From Lentibacillus sp. Marseille-P4043 (GTDB lineage: Bacteria > Bacillota > Bacilli > Bacillales > Amphibacillaceae): a stretch of DNA of 64,000 nt. Within the stretch, counting starts at the first letter, position 1, and the number at the start of each line of letters is the position of its first letter. The notes under the pieces are model-generated. The model was given only the letters and a program-made list of their open reading frames with translations. It made no database searches and was not told the origin of the DNA. Below are positions 34,563 to 43,171 of this stretch, one piece after another. The position numbers were made by a program, and so were the translations under genes. The stretch covers positions 2,725,696 through 2,789,695 of the forward strand of contig NZ_LT984884.1 in assembly GCF_900258515.1 (NCBI RefSeq). Direction: 5' to 3'.

Positions 34563-35870
34563 ATGATCAAAGATAATCATCCATTTTTAACGAACAATGG
34601 ACATTTAATGGTAGGTGGTATCGATACAATTGATTTAGCTGCGAAATACGGCACACCTTTATATGTTTATGACGTCGGCATGATTCGGAGGAACTGTCAG
34701 GCGTTTGTCCATACTTTTGAACAATTGAATGTAAAAGCTCAAGTTGCATATGCAAGCAAGGCATTCTCTTCCATTGCGATGCTGCAAGTAATGAAACAAG
34801 AAAATTTAAGCCTTGATGTTGTTTCGGAGGGGGAATTGTATACCGCATTACAAGCGGATTTCCCTGTTGAGCGAATCCATTTACACGGAAATAACAAGAG
34901 CATCCAGGAAATGGAGATGGGCATTGAGCACAATATTGGTTGCATTGTGGTTGATAATTTTCATGATATCGACCTTCTAGAAGCATTACTTGACGAACAT
35001 CAAAAACAAATGGATGTGCTGATGCGGGTAACACCTGGAATTGAGTCAAACACACATCAATATATTATGACAGGCAATGAAGACTCTAAATTCGGCTTTA
35101 ATTTGCATAATGGACAGGCTGATGAAGCATTTGTGCGACTGTACAACCATAAACGCATAAATTTCAAGGGGTTGCATTGCCATATTGGCTCACAAATATT
35201 TGAGACAGACCGTTTTTTAATGGCCACTGAACGATTGTTTGAAGAAATTGCCAAATGGAAAGAACAATCCGGCTATGTACCGGAAGTATTGAATCTTGGT
35301 GGTGGTTTTGGTATTCGTTATACAGCAGCGGATAACCCGATCGACTTAAACATATACGTGGAAGCCCTTGTCAAAGCGGTTAAGCAACATGCTGAAGCAC
35401 TATCCATACCTTTACCAGAAATTTGGATTGAGCCAGGGCGGGCAATTGCTGGAAACGCTGGAATAACCTTGTATACAGTTGGTTCCATGAAACAGATCCC
35501 GGGAATTCGTAACTACATTTCAATTGATGGCGGAATGACCGACAATCTACGTCCGGCGCTGTATCAAGCTAAATATGACGGGGTTATCGCGAATAAGGTC
35601 GATCATGACCCTGTTCAAATGGCATCGATTGCTGGTAAATGTTGTGAATCCGGCGATATGCTCATTTGGGATTTACCTGTTCCAGAAGTAAAAGATGGTG
35701 ATATTCTAGCCGTTTTCTCAACAGGAGCCTATGGATATTCAATGGCCAGCCACTATAACCGGCTTCCAAACCCTGCTGTTGTTTTTGTTGAAAATGGGCA
35801 GGACAAGCTAGTCGTTGCAAGGGAAACCTATCAAGATGTTGTGAGAAATGATTTATCATATGAAAAATGA
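34563..35870 (+). CDS. lysA: Diaminopimelate decarboxylase
   Basis: 435 residues of fold-III PLP enzymes. PLP lysine in VAYASKAFSS, the HGNNKSIQEMEMG region, GLHCHIGSQIFET, glycine-rich LNLGGGFGIRY and WIEPGRAIAGNAGITLY, and KCCESGDMLIWDLPVPEV with the catalytic Cys contributed across the dimer. Makes L-lysine from meso-diaminopimelate. ATG 34563 follows AGGATGGGGAC. It is monocistronic, followed by a terminator; no lysine riboswitch is seen in the 77 bp upstream. Confidence 0.95.
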   Translation: MIKDNHPFLTNNGHLMVGGIDTIDLAAKYGTPLYVYDVGMIRRNCQAFVHTFEQLNVKAQVAYASKAFSSIAMLQVMKQENLSLDVVSEGELYTALQADFPVERIHLHGNNKSIQEMEMGIEHNIGCIVVDNFHDIDLLEALLDEHQKQMDVLMRVTPGIESNTHQYIMTGNEDSKFGFNLHNGQADEAFVRLYNHKRINFKGLHCHIGSQIFETDRFLMATERLFEEIAKWKEQSGYVPEVLNLGGGFGIRYTAADNPIDLNIYVEALVKAVKQHAEALSIPLPEIWIEPGRAIAGNAGITLYTVGSMKQIPGIRNYISIDGGMTDNLRPALYQAKYDGVIANKVDHDPVQMASIAGKCCESGDMLIWDLPVPEVKDGDILAVFSTGAYGYSMASHYNRLPNPAVVFVENGQDKLVVARETYQDVVRNDLSYEK

Positions 35871-35900
35871 GCGTATCATTGAATACGCTTATTTTCTTTT
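35870..35900 (+). terminator. Terminator of lysA
   Basis: AGCGTAT and ATACGCT pair around a 6-nt loop, followed by a T-rich tract; the left arm begins at the lysA stop codon. Confidence 0.7.
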
Positions 35901-35968
35901 AATAAAACGAATTAAATGGTAAGATTAACTTGATCTAAAAAGGAATTTTACATAAAGGGGATAGAATA

Positions 35969-36406
35969 ATGGCTAAAAAAGGATATATTGTAATGGAAAA
36001 TGGGAATAAAATCGAATTTGACCTTTTTCCAGAGGAAGCACCAAATACTGTAGCTAATTTTGAAAAACTTGCGAACGACAATTTTTATGATGGGTTAACA
36101 TTCCACCGGGTAATAGATGGCTTTGTCAGTCAAGGTGGTTGTCCAAATGGAAATGGAACAGGCAATGCCGGTTATACAATCAAATGTGAAACGGAAGGAA
36201 ACCCACATAAACATGTAGAAGGATCATTATCAATGGCACATGCTGGAAAAGATACTGGCAGCTGTCAATTTTTCATTGTTCATGAAGCTCAACCACATCT
36301 AGATGGTGTTCATACAGTTTTTGGACAAGTTACATCAGGTGTGGAATACGCAAAGGCAATGAAGAATGGCGATGTCATGAAAGAAATGAAGGTTTTTGAA
36401 GCGTAA
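35969..36406 (+). CDS. ppiB: Peptidyl-prolyl cis-trans isomerase (cyclophilin)
   Basis: 145 residues. Cyclophilin motifs: [19 protein letters not shown] (catalytic Arg), [20 protein letters not shown] (Gln/Phe pocket) and [12 protein letters not shown]. The cytosolic enzyme speeds prolyl isomerisation in folding. ATG follows AAAGGGGATAG. Confidence 0.95.
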   Translation: MAKKGYIVMENGNKIEFDLFPEEAPNTVANFEKLANDNFYDGLTFHRVIDGFVSQGGCPNGNGTGNAGYTIKCETEGNPHKHVEGSLSMAHAGKDTGSCQFFIVHEAQPHLDGVHTVFGQVTSGVEYAKAMKNGDVMKEMKVFEA

Positions 36407-36437
36407 GGATTCAGCCTGTACATTTAGGAAGTGATGT

Positions 36438-36911
36438 ATGGATATTTATGTACTACTATGGCTACTATTTTTCATTGCTCCTATTAGTACAGTTTTGCAT
36501 GAATGTGGTCATATGCTTGGAGCAAGATTGGTAAAAGCCGATCAGATAACACTAGCAGTTGGGGTCGGGAAAAAGATGTATCATTTCTCGCACAAACAAT
36601 ATCGTGTTTCTATTCATGCATTGTTCTTTTTGGGTGGTCTTGCATATAGTGAAAGAAATAAACCTTATAAACCAATGGAAATCGTTTGGATTACCATCTG
36701 CGGCCCGTTTATTAACGGGATCGCTGCTTGTTTGGTTTATCTACTGTTTGGTTTTGCAAATGGATATGTTCAATTATTCATTCTGTTTAATATATGGCTT
36801 GCCATCGTTAATATTATTCCATTTAAACTAAAAGAAAAACATTCAGATGGTTATACAATCGTAAAAACAGTTTCTCAGGCCTACACACATTTTAAGGAAT
36901 GGAATAGATAA
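36438..36911 (+). CDS. M50-like membrane metalloprotease
   Basis: 157 residues with HECGH (an HExxH zinc site) near residue 22, inside the first membrane segment, and a third ligand candidate in a late KHSDGYTI where S2P proteases carry an LDGG-type Asp. Four hydrophobic segments are seen. This is the size of minimal site-2 protease homologues. Target unknown. It lies 31 bp after ppiB. In some small family members the third motif is imperfect, so activity is uncertain. Confidence 0.65.
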   Translation: MDIYVLLWLLFFIAPISTVLHECGHMLGARLVKADQITLAVGVGKKMYHFSHKQYRVSIHALFFLGGLAYSERNKPYKPMEIVWITICGPFINGIAACLVYLLFGFANGYVQLFILFNIWLAIVNIIPFKLKEKHSDGYTIVKTVSQAYTHFKEWNR

Positions 36912-36962
36912 ATAGTATACTTTTAGAGAAACTGTCAATGCTGAATAAAGGATGAAAGTCAC

Positions 36963-37058
36963 TTGAGTCAACGTAAAAAGAATTGGATTTTATTTGCCAT
37001 ACTGCTCTCCATCGGCATAACTTGGGGAATTATCTATTGGACAGTGTTTGTTTTTTAG
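36963..37058 (+). CDS. 31-residue membrane micro-protein
   Basis: TTG 36963 with AAAGGATG about 8 nt upstream opens a frame coding a basic N-terminus (LSQRKKN) and a single membrane segment (WILFAILLSIGITWGIIYW). Too short for automatic calling. The arrangement (binding site, topology, compact spacing) supports a real small protein. Function unknown. Confidence 0.5.
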   Translation: MSQRKKNWILFAILLSIGITWGIIYWTVFVF

Positions 37059-37132
37059 ACATTTCAATTTGACAATTATGCCGTATTAGGGCATAAATAG
37101 AATATACAACTCCTTTAGGGGATGATTTCGAA

Positions 37133-37231
37133 ATGACAAATGGAGCAAAACAAGATAAAATATTGTTTTGGGTGATCGTAGTTGTAGGGATTATTTTCCT
37201 TCTCTCCATGGTTGGTAAGTTATTTTCATAA
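37133..37231 (+). CDS. 32-residue membrane micro-protein
   Basis: ATG 37133 follows TTAGGGGATGATTTCGA and gives MTNGAKQDKILFW, a hydrophobic helix (VIVVVGIIFLLSMVG) and KLFS. It ends 12 bp before ribT. Like its neighbour at 36963 it has a positive N-terminal end and one membrane segment. Function unknown. Confidence 0.55.
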   Translation: MTNGAKQDKILFWVIVVVGIIFLLSMVGKLFS

Positions 37232-37243
37232 TGAGGGGTATCT

Positions 37244-37600
37244 ATGCTAATTCGTTATAAAAAGAATATGGAAAAGATTGCAATGGGATTACTGTCTTTT
37301 ATGCCTGAAGGAAAAGATGTAAAAAAATTGCAGCAAACAATTAAAGAATATGAATCGAATCCAAATTGGCATCTTTTTCTATGGAAAGAAGACGATGATG
37401 TTTTGGGTGCAATTGGATTAAGAATAGAGGACGACCTTAATGCGGTTGTTCAGCATATTTCTGTTAATCCATCACACCGAAATGCAGGCATTGGTAAGAA
37501 AATGGTTCATGAAATAAACAATATGTACCAAGATAAATACGCTGTATGTGCCGATGAGTTTACCCAACAATTTTACAATAAATGTAATGATGAAAACTAA
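37244..37600 (+). CDS. ribT: RibT-like GNAT acetyltransferase
   Basis: 118 residues of the GNAT fold: VLGAIGLRIE (beta4), VVQHISVNPSHRNAGIGKKM (acetyl-CoA loop of the R/QxxGxG/A type as RNAGIG). RibT closes the ribDEBAHT riboflavin operon in B. subtilis, near ppiB. Here the gene follows ppiB with only small ORFs between and no riboflavin biosynthesis gene or FMN riboswitch. Its substrate is unknown. ATG follows GAGGGGTATCT. Confidence 0.78.
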   Translation: MLIRYKKNMEKIAMGLLSFMPEGKDVKKLQQTIKEYESNPNWHLFLWKEDDDVLGAIGLRIEDDLNAVVQHISVNPSHRNAGIGKKMVHEINNMYQDKYAVCADEFTQQFYNKCNDEN

Positions 37601-37603
37601 AAT

Positions 37604-37639
37604 AAAGAGCCAACCCTTTATGATTGGGTTGGCTCTTTG
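37604..37639 (+). terminator. Terminator of ribT
   Basis: AAAGAGCCAACCC and GGGTTGGCTCTTT give a 13-bp perfect stem around 9 nt. Confidence 0.8.
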
Positions 37640-37705
37640 TACCCGTTCATTCATTTCGTCTCTAATCAATCATTTTGTTATCGTTAATGTGACGAGACTA
37701 TAATT

Positions 37706-37789
37706 CTATAACCACGCAGCACCAACGATAATTAGAAGAATGAACAATACGACGATTAACGCAAATCCACCGCCATAACCTGCACCCAT
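37706..37789 (-). CDS. YjcZ family sporulation micro-protein
   Basis: 27 residues: MGAGYGGGFALIVVLFILLI followed by IVGAAWL. The glycine-rich start and single hydrophobic segment are the hallmark of the YjcZ family of small sporulation-associated proteins, often missed by gene finders. ATG 37789 has AAGGAGGAATTTC upstream, an excellent binding site. It is transcribed opposite to its neighbours between ribT and scpA. Confidence 0.85.
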   Translation of the reverse strand: MGAGYGGGFALIVVLFILLIIVGAAWL

Positions 37790-37960
37790 AATGAAATTCC
37801 TCCTTTTTCGACTTAAAGAATAAATGTCTATTTGAGAACATTTATCTTACGTTAATAACGTATGTAGGGAACAGACAAAATGTATAGGCGATTATGACAG
37901 GTTTGTTATTTTTTCGTTGAATTCGTCTATAGGCTTCAAACAGAAAGGAAGAAAAACGAT

Positions 37961-38701
37961 ATGAATCAAGCATACCAAGTGAAAATAGATTCTTTTGAAG
38001 GACCGCTTGATTTATTATTACATTTAATTAATCGGTATGAGATTGATATATACGATATTCCGGTTGCGCAAATCACCAGACAATATATGGAATACATACA
38101 CACGATGCAAAAGTTGGAATTAAATATTGCTAGTGAATATCTCGTTATGGCTTCAACATTGCTTGCATTAAAAAGTCAGATGCTCCTGCCAAAACAGGAA
38201 ATCGAAACGGAGGATGACGAATTTGCGGAAGATCCTAGGGAGGAGTTAATGGGTCGTCTCATTGAATATCGAAAATATAAAAAAGCAGCTGAAAACCTGC
38301 AGGAGAAAGAACTTGATGCGAACCAAATTTTCACACGATCTCCTGTCCATTTCGACAATGTTGACGTGGATCAACCAGTCGAAAAAGGCGATATTTCCAT
38401 TTATGATATGTTAGGTGCGCTTGGGAAAATGCTGGAACGAAAGAAATGGAACGAGCCGCTAGAAACAAAGATAAAACGAATCGAAATTTCCATTGAAGAA
38501 CGGATGAAGGAAGTCAGACAGGTCGTAAAAGCATCTGAGCAGGGTGTTTCGTTTGATAATTTGTTTACTTATCAATCCCGCTCCCATATTGTTGTTACCT
38601 TTATGGCATTATTAGAGTTAATGAAAGAGAAAGAAGTATATTGTGTTCAAGAGAAACAATTGGATACACTATATGTTTTTTATATGGAGGAACAATCGTG
38701 A
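37961..38701 (+). CDS. scpA: Segregation and condensation protein A
   Basis: 246 residues, kleisin subunit of the SMC-ScpAB condensin. N-terminal SMC-neck-binding part (FEGPLDLLLHLINRYEIDIYD, LVMASTLLALKSQMLLP) and a C-terminal winged helix (FVTFMALLELMKEKEV). ATG follows AAAGGAAG. It overlaps scpB by 4 bp. Confidence 0.95.
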   Translation: MNQAYQVKIDSFEGPLDLLLHLINRYEIDIYDIPVAQITRQYMEYIHTMQKLELNIASEYLVMASTLLALKSQMLLPKQEIETEDDEFAEDPREELMGRLIEYRKYKKAAENLQEKELDANQIFTRSPVHFDNVDVDQPVEKGDISIYDMLGALGKMLERKKWNEPLETKIKRIEISIEERMKEVRQVVKASEQGVSFDNLFTYQSRSHIVVTFMALLELMKEKEVYCVQEKQLDTLYVFYMEEQS

Positions 38702-39288
38702 AGAATACAGATTTAAAAGCTATTGTGGAAGGGTTATTGTTTGCCAGCGGTGATCAAGGCATTACAATCAAGCAGATTTCTAAAATACTAGAAGTGAACA
38801 CATCAACAGTTATCCATTTGCTTGAAGAATTAAAATATGATTACGAACATACGGATAGGGGTATCATGATGATGCAATCACATGACGTATTCCATTTGAC
38901 AACGAAACCCGAACATAGTGCTTATTTCAAAAAACTATTGGAAACACCACAAACGTCCAGAATGTCGCAAGCAGCTTTAGAAACCCTGGCAATCATCGCT
39001 TATCAGCAACCGATCACAAGAACGGAGATAGAAGATATTCGTGGTGTCAAAAGTGATCGGCCAGTGCAGACTCTACTTGCCAGGTCGTTAATTGAAGAAG
39101 TTGGCAGGCGTGAAGGTGTTGGCAGGCCGATCTTGTTTGGCACTAGCACAGATTTCTTAACGTATTTTGGACTAACCTCACTAGATGAATTGCCACCATT
39201 ACCTGATAATGTTGAGCAGGATGATGTCGAGCACGAAGCAGATTTGTTTTTTGAAAAATTTAATATGGAAATGGATCAGTCAAACTAA
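38698..39288 (+). CDS. scpB: Segregation and condensation protein B
   Basis: 196 residues with two winged-helix domains (EGLLFASGDQGITIKQISKI; ALETLAIIAYQQPITRTEIE, GVKSDRPVQTLLARSLIEEV). It binds ScpA and completes condensin. Start is GTG 38698 in a GTGA overlap with scpA after GGAGGAACAATC; the upstream ATG frame from 38641 runs inside scpA and is rejected. Confidence 0.95.
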   Translation: MKNTDLKAIVEGLLFASGDQGITIKQISKILEVNTSTVIHLLEELKYDYEHTDRGIMMMQSHDVFHLTTKPEHSAYFKKLLETPQTSRMSQAALETLAIIAYQQPITRTEIEDIRGVKSDRPVQTLLARSLIEEVGRREGVGRPILFGTSTDFLTYFGLTSLDELPPLPDNVEQDDVEHEADLFFEKFNMEMDQSN

Positions 39289-39294
39289 TGCTCA

Positions 39295-39336
39295 AACCCC
39301 CTTGCTTTATAAATATGGCAAGGGGTTACTTTTTTA
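39295..39336 (+). terminator. Terminator of scpAB
   Basis: AACCCCCTTGC pairs with GCAAGGGGTT around a 12-nt loop, followed by six Ts after TAC. Confidence 0.75.
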
Positions 39337-39341
39337 TTTAG

Positions 39342-39400
39342 GCTGTTTTTTAAAAGATTGTTGTATTTTTGCACAATAGATATAAAATGCGATGTAACTA
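39342..39400 (+). repeat. Solitary end module of the composite repeat family
   Basis: AGGCTGTTTTTTAAAAGATTG then TTGCACAATAGATATAAA and ATGCGATGTAAC align with the reverse complement of 55950-56014 (AAGGTTGTTTCTTATAGATTG, GACACAATAGAAATAAAA, TGCGACGTAAC). The rest of the element is absent; the minisatellite begins 10 bp later. Confidence 0.5.
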
Positions 39401-39410
39401 ACGCGGGAAC

Positions 39411-39648
39411 ATCAACCCAAAAGCAAAAACATCAACCCGAAAGCAGAATCATCAACCCGAAAACGAAAACATCAACCCGAAAGCAAAATCATCGACCCGA
39501 AAACGAAAACATCAACCCAAAAACGGAAACATCAACCCGAAAACGAAAACATCAACCCGAGCGCGAAAACATCAACCCAAAAGCAGAATCATCGACCCCG
39601 AGCGCGGGAACATCAACCCGAAAACGAAAACATCAACCCGAGCCTGCG
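39411..39648 (+). repeat. 20-bp tandem repeat (minisatellite), about 12 units
   Basis: Consensus ATCAACCCGAAAACGAAAAC, eleven full units (one of 21 bp) and a partial twelfth, with A/G changes and occasional AGCGCG or AATC variants. Because 20 is not a multiple of three, all frames pass through, creating a false 138-codon ORF (39358-39774). Lies between the scpB terminator and dacB. No spacer sequences, so not a CRISPR. Confidence 0.85.
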
Positions 39649-39811
39649 TATCAAGCAAAGTGTTTTTCCGTAATGGCAGTCCAATCTCCATTTCAGTCTG
39701 TGTCATATATAAAAGGCCATTTGAAAAAAATCCACAGAATTGTTTTTATTCATATCCGATCTTGTCCCGCATAAAATATACAGACACAAAAACTGCGGGA
39801 GGAAGCCCACT

Positions 39812-40918
39812 ATGCGTTCTGTTTATTTAACAATCACATTATTTTTGTTACTGAGTCTCTTTTTTCCGATTATTGGACAAGCAAAACCAGGAACATCAGC
39901 AAATAATGCTGTTTTAATGGAACAATCAACAGGAAGGGTGTTGTATGAGAAAAATGCGCATGAAAAAAAGCCGATCGCAAGTATAACGAAAATCATGACA
40001 GCGATTATCGCAATTGAATCTGGAAAAATGGACGAGATGGTCACGACAAGTAGACGAGCTGTATACACTGGTGGTTCATCAATTTATCTGGAACAGGGTG
40101 AAAAGATGAAACTAAAAGATCTTGTATATGGATTGATGCTTCGCTCGGGCAACGATGCAGCAGTTGCAATTGCAGAGCATGTCGGTGGTAGTGTGGAAGG
40201 ATTTAACTACTTAATGAATGAAAAAGCACAGTGGCTCGGAATGACCAACACCCATTTTGAAAACCCACATGGGCTGCATGCTGAACAACACTATTCAACG
40301 GCATATGATATGGCATTACTAATGCGGTATGCCATGTCCAATGATGTTTTTAAGAAGATTACCGGTACTACTTCCTATAAAGCTAGTACACGGGAATATG
40401 CATGGGGAAATAAAAATAAGCTATTAACCTCGTTATATGACTATTGCATAGGTGGGAAAACGGGATTTACCAAAATAGCTGGACGAACATTGGTTTCAGC
40501 GGCTCATAAAGATAAGATGGATCTAATTGCAGTAACATTAAACGCGCCTGATGACTGGAAGGATCATATTGGCATGTATGAATGGGCATTTGATACGTAT
40601 GACATGACTTCCGTGCTTGATAAAGGAGTCCAAACCTATCACGTAAACGGCTCGGATGATATTACGAGAGGCTATGTTAAACATAGTCTTCATTATCCAT
40701 TGCAGAAAGATGAAGTAGGGAATATCCAGAAAAAAACATTCTTACTAGATGATACTACCAAAAAAGATGACGAGATTATTGGGAAAACAATTTTTTACCT
40801 TGACCATAAACCGATAAGTGAAGTTCCGATATTTAGCAAAGGACAGCAGAAAACAGTCCGTACTAGTTTATTAACGGACACAATGTCAATGTTAAGACAA
40901 ATGGTTGGGATGGATTAA
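39812..40918 (+). CDS. dacB: D-alanyl-D-alanine carboxypeptidase DacB (PBP5*)
   Basis: 368 residues: signal peptide (1-24), SITK active site in PIASITKIMTAI, SGNDAAVAIAEHVGG, KTGFTKIAGRTLVS. In the mother cell it trims peptide side chains to control cortex cross-linking. ATG 39812 follows GCGGGAGGAAGCCC. It forms an operon with spmA-spmB, as in B. subtilis where sigma-E drives it. It is a paralogue of dacF at 28.9 kb. Confidence 0.93.
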   Translation: MRSVYLTITLFLLLSLFFPIIGQAKPGTSANNAVLMEQSTGRVLYEKNAHEKKPIASITKIMTAIIAIESGKMDEMVTTSRRAVYTGGSSIYLEQGEKMKLKDLVYGLMLRSGNDAAVAIAEHVGGSVEGFNYLMNEKAQWLGMTNTHFENPHGLHAEQHYSTAYDMALLMRYAMSNDVFKKITGTTSYKASTREYAWGNKNKLLTSLYDYCIGGKTGFTKIAGRTLVSAAHKDKMDLIAVTLNAPDDWKDHIGMYEWAFDTYDMTSVLDKGVQTYHVNGSDDITRGYVKHSLHYPLQKDEVGNIQKKTFLLDDTTKKDDEIIGKTIFYLDHKPISEVPIFSKGQQKTVRTSLLTDTMSMLRQMVGMD

Positions 40919-40919
40919 T

Positions 40920-41504
40920 ATGGTTAATATTATTTGGGCATCCATGGCAATCATTGGAATACTATATGCAATGATTAACGGAACCATGGAAGATGTAAAC
41001 AAAGCAGTTTTTGAAAGTGCAGATGAAGCTGTTACGATATCGATTGGTTTAATTAGTATTCTTGTATTTTGGCTCGGTATTATGAAGATTGCTGAAAAGG
41101 CGGGTATTTTACAATTCCTCGCAAAATTATTCCGTCCGATTGTGGTGAAATTGTTTCCAGAGATACCAAAAGATCATCCAGCAATCGGGTATATTCTGTC
41201 CAACTTCACTGCTAATATGTTTGGATTAGGCAATGCGGCGACACCAATGGGAATCAAAGCAATGGAGCAAATGAAACAATTAAGTGGTACGGATACCGCT
41301 TCACGATCAATGATTACCTTTTTAGCCTTGAATACGTCAAGCCTAACCATCATTCCGACGACCGTTATTGCAATCCGAATGCATTATAATGCTACATCAC
41401 CAACTGAAATTGTCGGTACCACCATCATTGCAACGGTCGTGTCATCCCTGAGTGCAATAATGGTTGACCGTTTTTATTATTATCGGAGTTTAAGGAGGGG
41501 GTAG
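40920..41504 (+). CDS. spmA: Spore maturation protein A
   Basis: 194 residues, multipass, nucleoside-recognition (Gate) domain: INGTMEDVNKAVFESADEAV, NFTANMFGLGNAATPMGIKA, LNTSSLTIIPTTVIAIR. Needed for full spore core dehydration. ATG 40920 starts directly after the dacB stop; a longer frame from 40905 overlaps dacB. Confidence 0.92.
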   Translation: MVNIIWASMAIIGILYAMINGTMEDVNKAVFESADEAVTISIGLISILVFWLGIMKIAEKAGILQFLAKLFRPIVVKLFPEIPKDHPAIGYILSNFTANMFGLGNAATPMGIKAMEQMKQLSGTDTASRSMITFLALNTSSLTIIPTTVIAIRMHYNATSPTEIVGTTIIATVVSSLSAIMVDRFYYYRSLRRG

Positions 41505-41506
41505 TT

Positions 41507-42037
41507 TTGGCTGCGATTACAGCAGTTAGTACGTGGCTCATCCCATGTTTTATTATGATCGTCCTGATTGTCGGTACATGGAAACGCGTTCCTGCATACG
41601 AGTTGTTTGTTGAAGGAGGAAAGGAAGGTGTCAAGATGGCATTTTCTTTACTTCCTTTTTTAGTAGGAATGATCGTTTCAATCGCAATCTTGCGGGCATC
41701 AGGTGCACTTGATGCATTCATTGGTCTTCTGTCACCGGTTTTAAGTTTTCTAGGTGTGCCGCCAGATATCGTCCCACTAGCACTTGTAAGACCTATTTCT
41801 GGAACTGCCGCGTTAGGTGTCACAACCGAATTAATCGACACACACGGTCCAGATTCATTCATCGGACGATTGGCCTCCACCATGCAAGGTAGTACAGATA
41901 CGACTTTATACATTCTCACGATCTATTTTGGTGCAGTCGGAATTAAAAAAATGCGATATGCCCTAAAGGTTGGACTCATTGCCGACCTAATTGGTATAAT
42001 AGCCTCGATTATCATCGTCACAATCGTATTTGGATAA
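41507..42037 (+). CDS. spmB: Spore maturation protein B
   Basis: 176 residues, second Gate-domain protein (YELFVEGGKEGVKMAFSLLP, RPISGTAALGVTTELIDTHG, MQGSTDTTLYILTIYFGAVG). Works with SpmA in spore dehydration. TTG 41507 follows AAGGAGGGGGTAGTT. Two bp separate it from spmA. A strong hairpin follows the stop. Confidence 0.92.
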   Translation: MAAITAVSTWLIPCFIMIVLIVGTWKRVPAYELFVEGGKEGVKMAFSLLPFLVGMIVSIAILRASGALDAFIGLLSPVLSFLGVPPDIVPLALVRPISGTAALGVTTELIDTHGPDSFIGRLASTMQGSTDTTLYILTIYFGAVGIKKMRYALKVGLIADLIGIIASIIIVTIVFG

Positions 42038-42045
42038 ACCTTAAA

Positions 42046-42074
42046 AGTAGCGTTAACCTAGAGTTAACGCTACT
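42046..42074 (+). terminator. Hairpin after spmB
   Basis: AGTAGCGTTAAC and GTTAACGCTACT are a perfect 12-bp stem with a 5-nt loop; the T tract is weak. Confidence 0.6.
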
Positions 42075-42078
42075 ATTG

Positions 42079-42304
42079 TGTTGGGAACAAAAGCGAAAGC
42101 GCCCGATAAGCGACGTATAGACTGGAGTGAACCGCAGGAGATAAAGGAAACATGGTGAGCGTAAGCGAGCCAATGTTGACTTATCGTACGGAGGTGAGGG
42201 AAGTCTACTAGTCGCTGGGCGCTGTAGCTGGATGAACAAAAGCGAAAGCGCCCGATAAGCGACGTATAGACTGGAGTGAACCGCAGGAGATAAAGGAAAC
42301 ATTC
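42079..42304 (+). repeat. Large Bacillaceae-type intergenic repeat, copy 2
   Basis: Begins with AACAAAAGCGAAAGCGCCCG, GATAAGCGACGTATAGACTG and GAGATAAAGGAAACAT, then TGTTGACTTATCGTACGGAGG, ACTAGTCGCTGGGCGCTGT, and repeats the first 65 bp almost exactly from 42235. It is the same family as 28536-28855 in opposite orientation. No gene lies in 42038-42375. Confidence 0.65.
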
Positions 42305-42375
42305 CACAAAAAAGGGGTATTTAAAACAGCAATAAAAGTGTCAAAAATAAATCAGAAGGAAATTGGTGATATAAC

Positions 42376-43116
42376 ATGACGAACACGTTAGAACGACTAC
42401 AAAAAGTTATCGCTAAAAGCGGCGTTACCTCAAGGCGAAAGGCAGAACAGCTAATCGTCGATGGCAAGGTAAAAGTAAATGGCAAGGTAATGACCGAATT
42501 AGGTACAAAAGTATCCAACAATGACGAGATCGAAGTTAATGGGGTACCATTGCAGAAGGAAACCCCAGTTTATTTCATGCTTTATAAACCACGCGGCGTT
42601 ATATCAAGTGTTAAAGATGACAAGAATAGAAAAGTAGTTACAGATTTTTTTCAAGACGTACCAGAGCGAATTTTTCCAATTGGACGGTTGGATTATGATT
42701 CCTCAGGCATTATAATCCTGACAAACGATGGTGAATTCGCAAACCTTTTAATGCATCCAAGATATAGCGTTGACAAGGTTTATGTTGCAAAAATAAAGGG
42801 AATTCCCCGTAAGAATGAATTAAACGTTCTAAGAAAAGGGGTTAAAGCAGACAGAGATATATTAAAGGCTGTCCATTATAATATTTTGTCAACAGATAAA
42901 GATAGCCAAACATCGATTATCGAAATCACCTTACATGAGGGTAAAAATCGTCATATTAGAAGAATGATGGAACAAATAGGTTATCCCGTTATGAAACTGA
43001 AGAGGGAACAATACGGGATGTTAACCTTAAAAGGGTTGCAACCTGGGGAATTTAGAGCTTTAACACCCCATGAGGTAAAAAAGATGCGCCAGGAAGCTAG
43101 CAAAATTGTTGAATAA
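42376..43116 (+). CDS. rluB: 23S rRNA pseudouridine synthase B
   Basis: 246 residues: N-terminal S4 RNA-binding domain (LQKVIAKSGVTSRRKAEQLI), then the RsuA/RluB catalytic domain with the active Asp in IGRLDYDSSGIIILTNDG and EGKNRHIRRMMEQIG. Modifies helix 89 region uridine of 23S rRNA. ATG follows AGGAAATTGGTGAT. Lies upstream of resA as in B. subtilis (ypuL). Confidence 0.92.
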   Translation: MTNTLERLQKVIAKSGVTSRRKAEQLIVDGKVKVNGKVMTELGTKVSNNDEIEVNGVPLQKETPVYFMLYKPRGVISSVKDDKNRKVVTDFFQDVPERIFPIGRLDYDSSGIIILTNDGEFANLLMHPRYSVDKVYVAKIKGIPRKNELNVLRKGVKADRDILKAVHYNILSTDKDSQTSIIEITLHEGKNRHIRRMMEQIGYPVMKLKREQYGMLTLKGLQPGEFRALTPHEVKKMRQEASKIVE

Positions 43117-43171
43117 TAGTCAAATTTACCAATATGTTTACATGCTATAATGACATGGGGAGTGAGTAGTA

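Noticed and set aside
39411..39648. Possible CRISPR array
   Set aside because: Units are contiguous and diverged with no unique spacers and no cas gene nearby.
39358..39774. 138-codon ORF with TSTRKRKHQPE-type repeats
   Set aside because: It is the 20-bp minisatellite read in frame; the period shifts frame every unit, all frames are open, and there is no binding site.
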